Shown here: positions 4,877 through 7,615 of the stretch, piece by piece
Layout of the letters: each line of letters begins with the position of its first letter
Numbering within the stretch: the first letter of the stretch is position 1
Source: Pseudomonadales bacterium
Lineage (GTDB): Bacteria; Pseudomonadota; Gammaproteobacteria; Pseudomonadales; UBA3067
Direction: 5' to 3'
Assembly: GCA_016763235.1 (NCBI GenBank)
Contig: JAESUE010000083.1
Location: 1-7,615, forward strand
Length of the DNA: 7,615 nucleotides
Notes under the pieces: model-generated
What the model was told of the DNA's origin: nothing
What the model saw: only the letters and a program-made list of their open reading frames with translations
Databases searched by the model: none
Program-made: the position numbers and the translations under genes

Positions 4877-6685
4877 ATGCCCGTAAAAGACCTAGTCGCC
4901 CCAATGGATTTAGTCCGCCACAGTCCAGAAATGATTAAGCGAATCCCCTCAGTGATTCGGATGCTTAACGCAAAGCGCAATGAAAGTGAACATGATTGTA
5001 TGCCGCGTTATTTTGAAAATACTGTTCGGAAATACCCAGACCGTCCCGCTATTTATTACCTTGATCGAAGCATTACCTATCGCCAACTCAATGAGCAGGC
5101 GAATAAAGTTGCACATTATTTGCGTGATCGTGGTTTAAAACGTGGCGATGTAGTCGCCATGTTAATGCACAATCGTCCGGAATTTCTTATCTGCTTAATG
5201 GCAGTTTCTAAGATGGGAGCTTGCGCTGCGCTTTTAAATACGGCGCAAACTGGGAAGGTGCTTTCTTACAGTATTAATCTCGTTGAACCCCGTATGTTTA
5301 TTCTTGGTTCAGAGCTGTCTGATGTGGTGGTAGATATACAGAGTGAGCTTAAGGTCGAGAATGATTTAACCTTTGCTGTGGCAGATGTTGATACATTATT
5401 TGACCCTGGCAGCACACCTGCTTTTACCAACCTGATTGCAGAAAGCCGTTCAAAACCTGCCTATAATCTTATCGAAACTTCAGAAATAACACGAGACGAT
5501 CATTACGTTTATCTATATACATCAGGCACAACGGGTATGCCTAAAGCAGCAATTACCGATCATAACCGAATCTGCTGGATGTTTTATTTGGTGAATGTAG
5601 TGATGCAGCTAAAACCCAAAGATATTTATTATGTACCGCTGCCACTTTTTCACGCTACTGGCTTACTTGCTTGTTGGACCGGAACAGTCTCAGCGGGTGC
5701 ATCCATCGTTATCAAACGTAAATTCAGCGCCAGTGAATTTTGGGATGATATTAATCTCTATCAGGCCACTGTTTTTGGATATGTGGGTGAGTTATGCCGG
5801 TACCTTTTAAATCAACCGTCAAAGCCTACGGATGGCCAGCATACCTTGAAGAAAATGTTCGGCAATGGATTTCGACCTGGCTTATGGGAAGAGTTTAAAA
5901 CACGATTCAAAGTGACACATATTATTGAAGGCTACGGATCAAGCGAAGGCAACGTGGGTTTTATGAATATGTTTAATTTGGATAATACCGTCGGCGTCGG
6001 TAAGGCGACTCTAGTGAAGTACGATAAAGATAAAGAAGAATTAGTGCGTGATGCCAAGGGTTATTTGATTCTTGCCGAAAAAGGGGAGCCAGGGCTTTTA
6101 CTTGGGGAAATTACCGAAAAAACCCCTTTTGTCGGCTATACCCAAAAAGACAAAACGGAGTCGGCCATATTGCGCAATGCCTTTAAGCCTGGGGATGCTT
6201 GGTTTAATACCGGTGACTTGTTGAAAAACATCGGCTGCAAACATTATCAGTTTGTCGACAGGCTGGGAGACACCTTTCGCTGGAAGGGTGAAAATGTTTC
6301 AACCACAGAGGTGGAACGAATTATCAGCAATCATCCAGATGTTGCTCACTGCGCGGTGTATGGCGAAGAAATCCCCAATACGAATGGCAAGGCAGGCATG
6401 GCAACTATCACGCCTATAGAAGGCAGGGAGTTAGCGTATGATAATTTATATCAGTTTCTTGGTGAGCAACTGCCACCTTACGCCGTGCCGGTATTTGTTC
6501 GAATAAAAACAAAACTAGACACCACGGATTCCTTTAAATATAAAAAAGTGGATTTAAAAAAGGATGGCTATAAGCTAGAAAAAAGTGATGACCCAATTTT
6601 TGTAGCGCTTCCTAAAACGACGGCTTATGTGCCGCTTACTCAGGAAATTGAACAAGGAATAAATTCAGAGGAGTATCGTTTTTAG
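4877..6685 (+). CDS. FATP-type (very-)long-chain acyl-CoA synthetase
   Basis: This ANL-superfamily adenylating enzyme activates a carboxylic acid to acyl-AMP and then acyl-CoA. It has 602 residues, normal for the family. The ATP/AMP phosphate loop is YTSGTTGMPK (214-223), followed by PLPLFHATGL (254-263). GYGSSEGNVGFMN (352-364) and DRLGDTFRWKGENVSTTEV (461-479) are the signature of fatty-acid-transport-protein / very-long-chain acyl-CoA synthetases (SLC27, mycobacterial FadD6-like) rather than of FadD. NTGD (445-448) holds the ribose-binding Asp. The likely adenylation lysine is K554 in TTDSFKYKK. A hydrophobic stretch near 230-245 may help membrane association. The substrate may be a long fatty acid or a sterol/bile-acid side chain; sequence alone does not decide. 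It faces the MFE-2-type dehydrogenase convergently, which suits acyl-CoA metabolism. Its DNA looks richer in A+T than the rho-ppx block. Confidence 0.92.
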   Translation: MPVKDLVAPMDLVRHSPEMIKRIPSVIRMLNAKRNESEHDCMPRYFENTVRKYPDRPAIYYLDRSITYRQLNEQANKVAHYLRDRGLKRGDVVAMLMHNRPEFLICLMAVSKMGACAALLNTAQTGKVLSYSINLVEPRMFILGSELSDVVVDIQSELKVENDLTFAVADVDTLFDPGSTPAFTNLIAESRSKPAYNLIETSEITRDDHYVYLYTSGTTGMPKAAITDHNRICWMFYLVNVVMQLKPKDIYYVPLPLFHATGLLACWTGTVSAGASIVIKRKFSASEFWDDINLYQATVFGYVGELCRYLLNQPSKPTDGQHTLKKMFGNGFRPGLWEEFKTRFKVTHIIEGYGSSEGNVGFMNMFNLDNTVGVGKATLVKYDKDKEELVRDAKGYLILAEKGEPGLLLGEITEKTPFVGYTQKDKTESAILRNAFKPGDAWFNTGDLLKNIGCKHYQFVDRLGDTFRWKGENVSTTEVERIISNHPDVAHCAVYGEEIPNTNGKAGMATITPIEGRELAYDNLYQFLGEQLPPYAVPVFVRIKTKLDTTDSFKYKKVDLKKDGYKLEKSDDPIFVALPKTTAYVPLTQEIEQGINSEEYRF

Positions 6686-6742
6686 ATCAACGAGAAAATA
6701 GAAAAGGTGGCTTGAAATACGAAGGATGAGTCGCTTATTAAA

Positions 6743-6764
6743 AAATACTTGGGCCCAAGTATTT
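6743..6764. terminator. Perfect 22-bp palindrome, intrinsic terminator chiefly for the dehydrogenase gene
   Basis: AAATACTTGGG is followed at once by its reverse complement CCCAAGTATTT, a perfect palindrome that as RNA folds into a nine-pair stem with a GGCC loop. On the minus strand the stem runs straight into TTTTTTAATAAG, a classic U-tract, so it should end transcription of the dehydrogenase gene. On the plus strand the tail is TTTATATAC, weaker but perhaps sufficient for the synthetase. Location between convergent genes supports a bidirectional terminator. A dimeric regulator site is the alternative. Confidence 0.8.
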
Positions 6765-6769
6765 ATATA

Positions 6770-6826
6770 CCCATAGTGATATAAAATTTGGCTTTATTGG
6801 TAAGCTGCTATCTATAACGCTATGGG
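6770..6826. repeat. Inverted repeat CCCATAG / CTATGGG in the convergent gap
   Basis: CCCATAG (6770-6776) and CTATGGG (6820-6826) are perfect 7-bp inverted arms around 43 bases of AT-rich sequence. The pair lies within the 3' untranslated region of the dehydrogenase transcript, between its stop codon and the palindrome. With so large a loop, a functional stem is uncertain. Confidence 0.25.
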
Positions 6827-6835
6827 CGTATTTCT

Positions 6836-7615
6836 TTACTTACTCATCAAAAATGCCATTTCATCTGCAGGAGACGAAGCAACGATCATGTCACTGGTGT
6901 CCATGATAGCCTCAAGGTTGTCACGAATATCTTCACCAGAGATGTCGTCTTTGCGGAAGCCAGGTGTAACGCCCCAGAAAATACGTGCAATACGACCGCC
7001 GCCAGCACTGAATACTTCGCCAGTCACAGAGCATTCTTCACTCGCGCAGTAAGCGATTACGGGCGTTACTAATTCTGGGTGAAGTTTTTCTGCCAATGGT
7101 CCAAGCAGCTCTTCCGTCATACGTGTTCTTGCCATCGGGGCAAGAATGTTGACTTTAATATTTTTTCTCGCACCTTCTTGAGCGAGGGATTTAGAAAAAC
7201 CAGTAATGCCCGCTTTTGCACCGCTGTAATTGGTTTGACCAAAGTTGCCGAAGCTCGCAGCCGATGTGGTGTTGATGATGCGGCCGTATTCCTGTTCGTT
7301 CATTATGTCCCATGCGGCTTTACATACCCACACAGTTCCCATCAGGTGAACATCTATAACCAGTTGATACTCATCGTCGGTCATTTTTTTGAATGATTTG
7401 TCGCGCAGGATACCGGCGTTATTCACCAAAATATCGACACGGCCGTAGTTGTCAACAGCAGTTTTGATAATGGCTCTTGCACTATCACGCTCTGATACAC
7501 TATTAAAATCTGCAACGGCTTCTCCGCCGGCTGCTTTAATTTCATCTACCACAAGTTGTGCAGCGGCGCTTGAACTGCCTGTTCCGTCAACAGCTCCACC
7601 AAGGTCATTCACAAC
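6836..7615 (-). CDS. MFE-2/17beta-HSD4-type short-chain dehydrogenase, N-terminus cut by window edge
   Basis: This NAD(P)-dependent short-chain dehydrogenase/reductase most resembles the (3R)-hydroxyacyl-CoA dehydrogenase domain of peroxisomal multifunctional enzyme 2. The window holds 259 residues and the stop. The frame is open to the edge, and the first codons read VVNDLGG, an internal conserved segment (VNDLGG), so the start and the Gly-rich cofactor loop lie beyond base 7615; the GTG at 7612 is a valine codon, not a start. Visible motifs are LVNNAGILRD (near 7430), the catalytic serine region INTTSAASFGNFGQ, and the active-site pair Tyr (codon 7226-7228) and Lys (7214-7216) in NYSGAKAG. 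APMARTRMTEELLGPL follows, as in the MFE-2 group. A tail of about 50 residues after AGGGRIARIFWG lacks an SCP-2 or hydratase domain. It likely interconverts 3-hydroxyacyl- and 3-ketoacyl-CoA or a hydroxysteroid; the substrate is inferred. Confidence 0.9.
   Translation of the reverse strand, partial: VVNDLGGAVDGTGSSSAAAQLVVDEIKAAGGEAVADFNSVSERDSARAIIKTAVDNYGRVDILVNNAGILRDKSFKKMTDDEYQLVIDVHLMGTVWVCKAAWDIMNEQEYGRIINTTSAASFGNFGQTNYSGAKAGITGFSKSLAQEGARKNIKVNILAPMARTRMTEELLGPLAEKLHPELVTPVIAYCASEECSVTGEVFSAGGGRIARIFWGVTPGFRKDDISGEDIRDNLEAIMDTSDMIVASSPADEMAFLMSK

Noticed and set aside
4800..4904. Extension of the small minus-strand ORF upstream to 4904
   Set aside because: It would overlap the start of the acyl-CoA synthetase gene on the opposite strand. 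If the ORF is real, the ATG at 4799 with its GAGGA is the better start.
7610..7612. GTG at 7612 as the start of the dehydrogenase gene
   Set aside because: The frame is open to the window edge and VVNDLGG is an internal conserved segment. The cofactor-binding loop must lie upstream, outside the window.
1..7615. tRNA, rRNA, CRISPR array, insertion sequence, phage gene, toxin-antitoxin or defence system
   Set aside because: No cloverleaf, no regularly spaced repeats, no transposase or integrase motifs and no suitable gene pair were seen on either strand.

Overview
The window looks like chromosomal DNA of a gammaproteobacterium, probably a marine or environmental relative of the Pseudomonas/Cellvibrio type. 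Rho and exopolyphosphatase match their Escherichia coli counterparts, from memory, over long stretches, and the order ppx (+) / trxA (-) / rho (-) is the arrangement I recall for Pseudomonas. Genus and species cannot be named from the sequence alone.

Left part, 1-3333: a conserved housekeeping block. Rho runs off the left edge (first 360 codons present) and lies downstream of thioredoxin trxA on the minus strand. A C-rich, 263-base leader between them resembles a Rho-loading region for autogenous control. trxA is divergent from ppx, and their predicted -10 elements overlap on opposite strands.

Middle, 3334-4876: ppx converges on a six-transmembrane voltage-gated potassium-type channel (3507-4532, minus). 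The channel's selectivity filter reads TGVGYGD, with glycine where the signature threonine normally sits, and it carries a soluble C-terminal tail ending in a CPHC knuckle. The convergent gap holds an inverted repeat that could end the channel transcript. The 344-base AT-rich gap upstream of the channel holds several repeats and one weak small-ORF candidate.

Right part, 4877-7615: a FATP-type (very-)long-chain acyl-CoA synthetase (+) converges on a short-chain dehydrogenase of the MFE-2/17beta-HSD4 type (-), which runs off the right edge. A perfect 22-bp palindrome between them has an intrinsic-terminator layout for the dehydrogenase. Together the two genes suggest acyl-CoA or sterol side-chain metabolism: activation of an acid to a CoA thioester, and hydroxyacyl-CoA/ketoacyl-CoA interconversion.

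I found no tRNA, rRNA, CRISPR array, insertion sequence or phage gene, and no convincing new multi-gene system. The points most worth a second look are the channel filter and tail, the rho leader, and the repeats around the channel gene.
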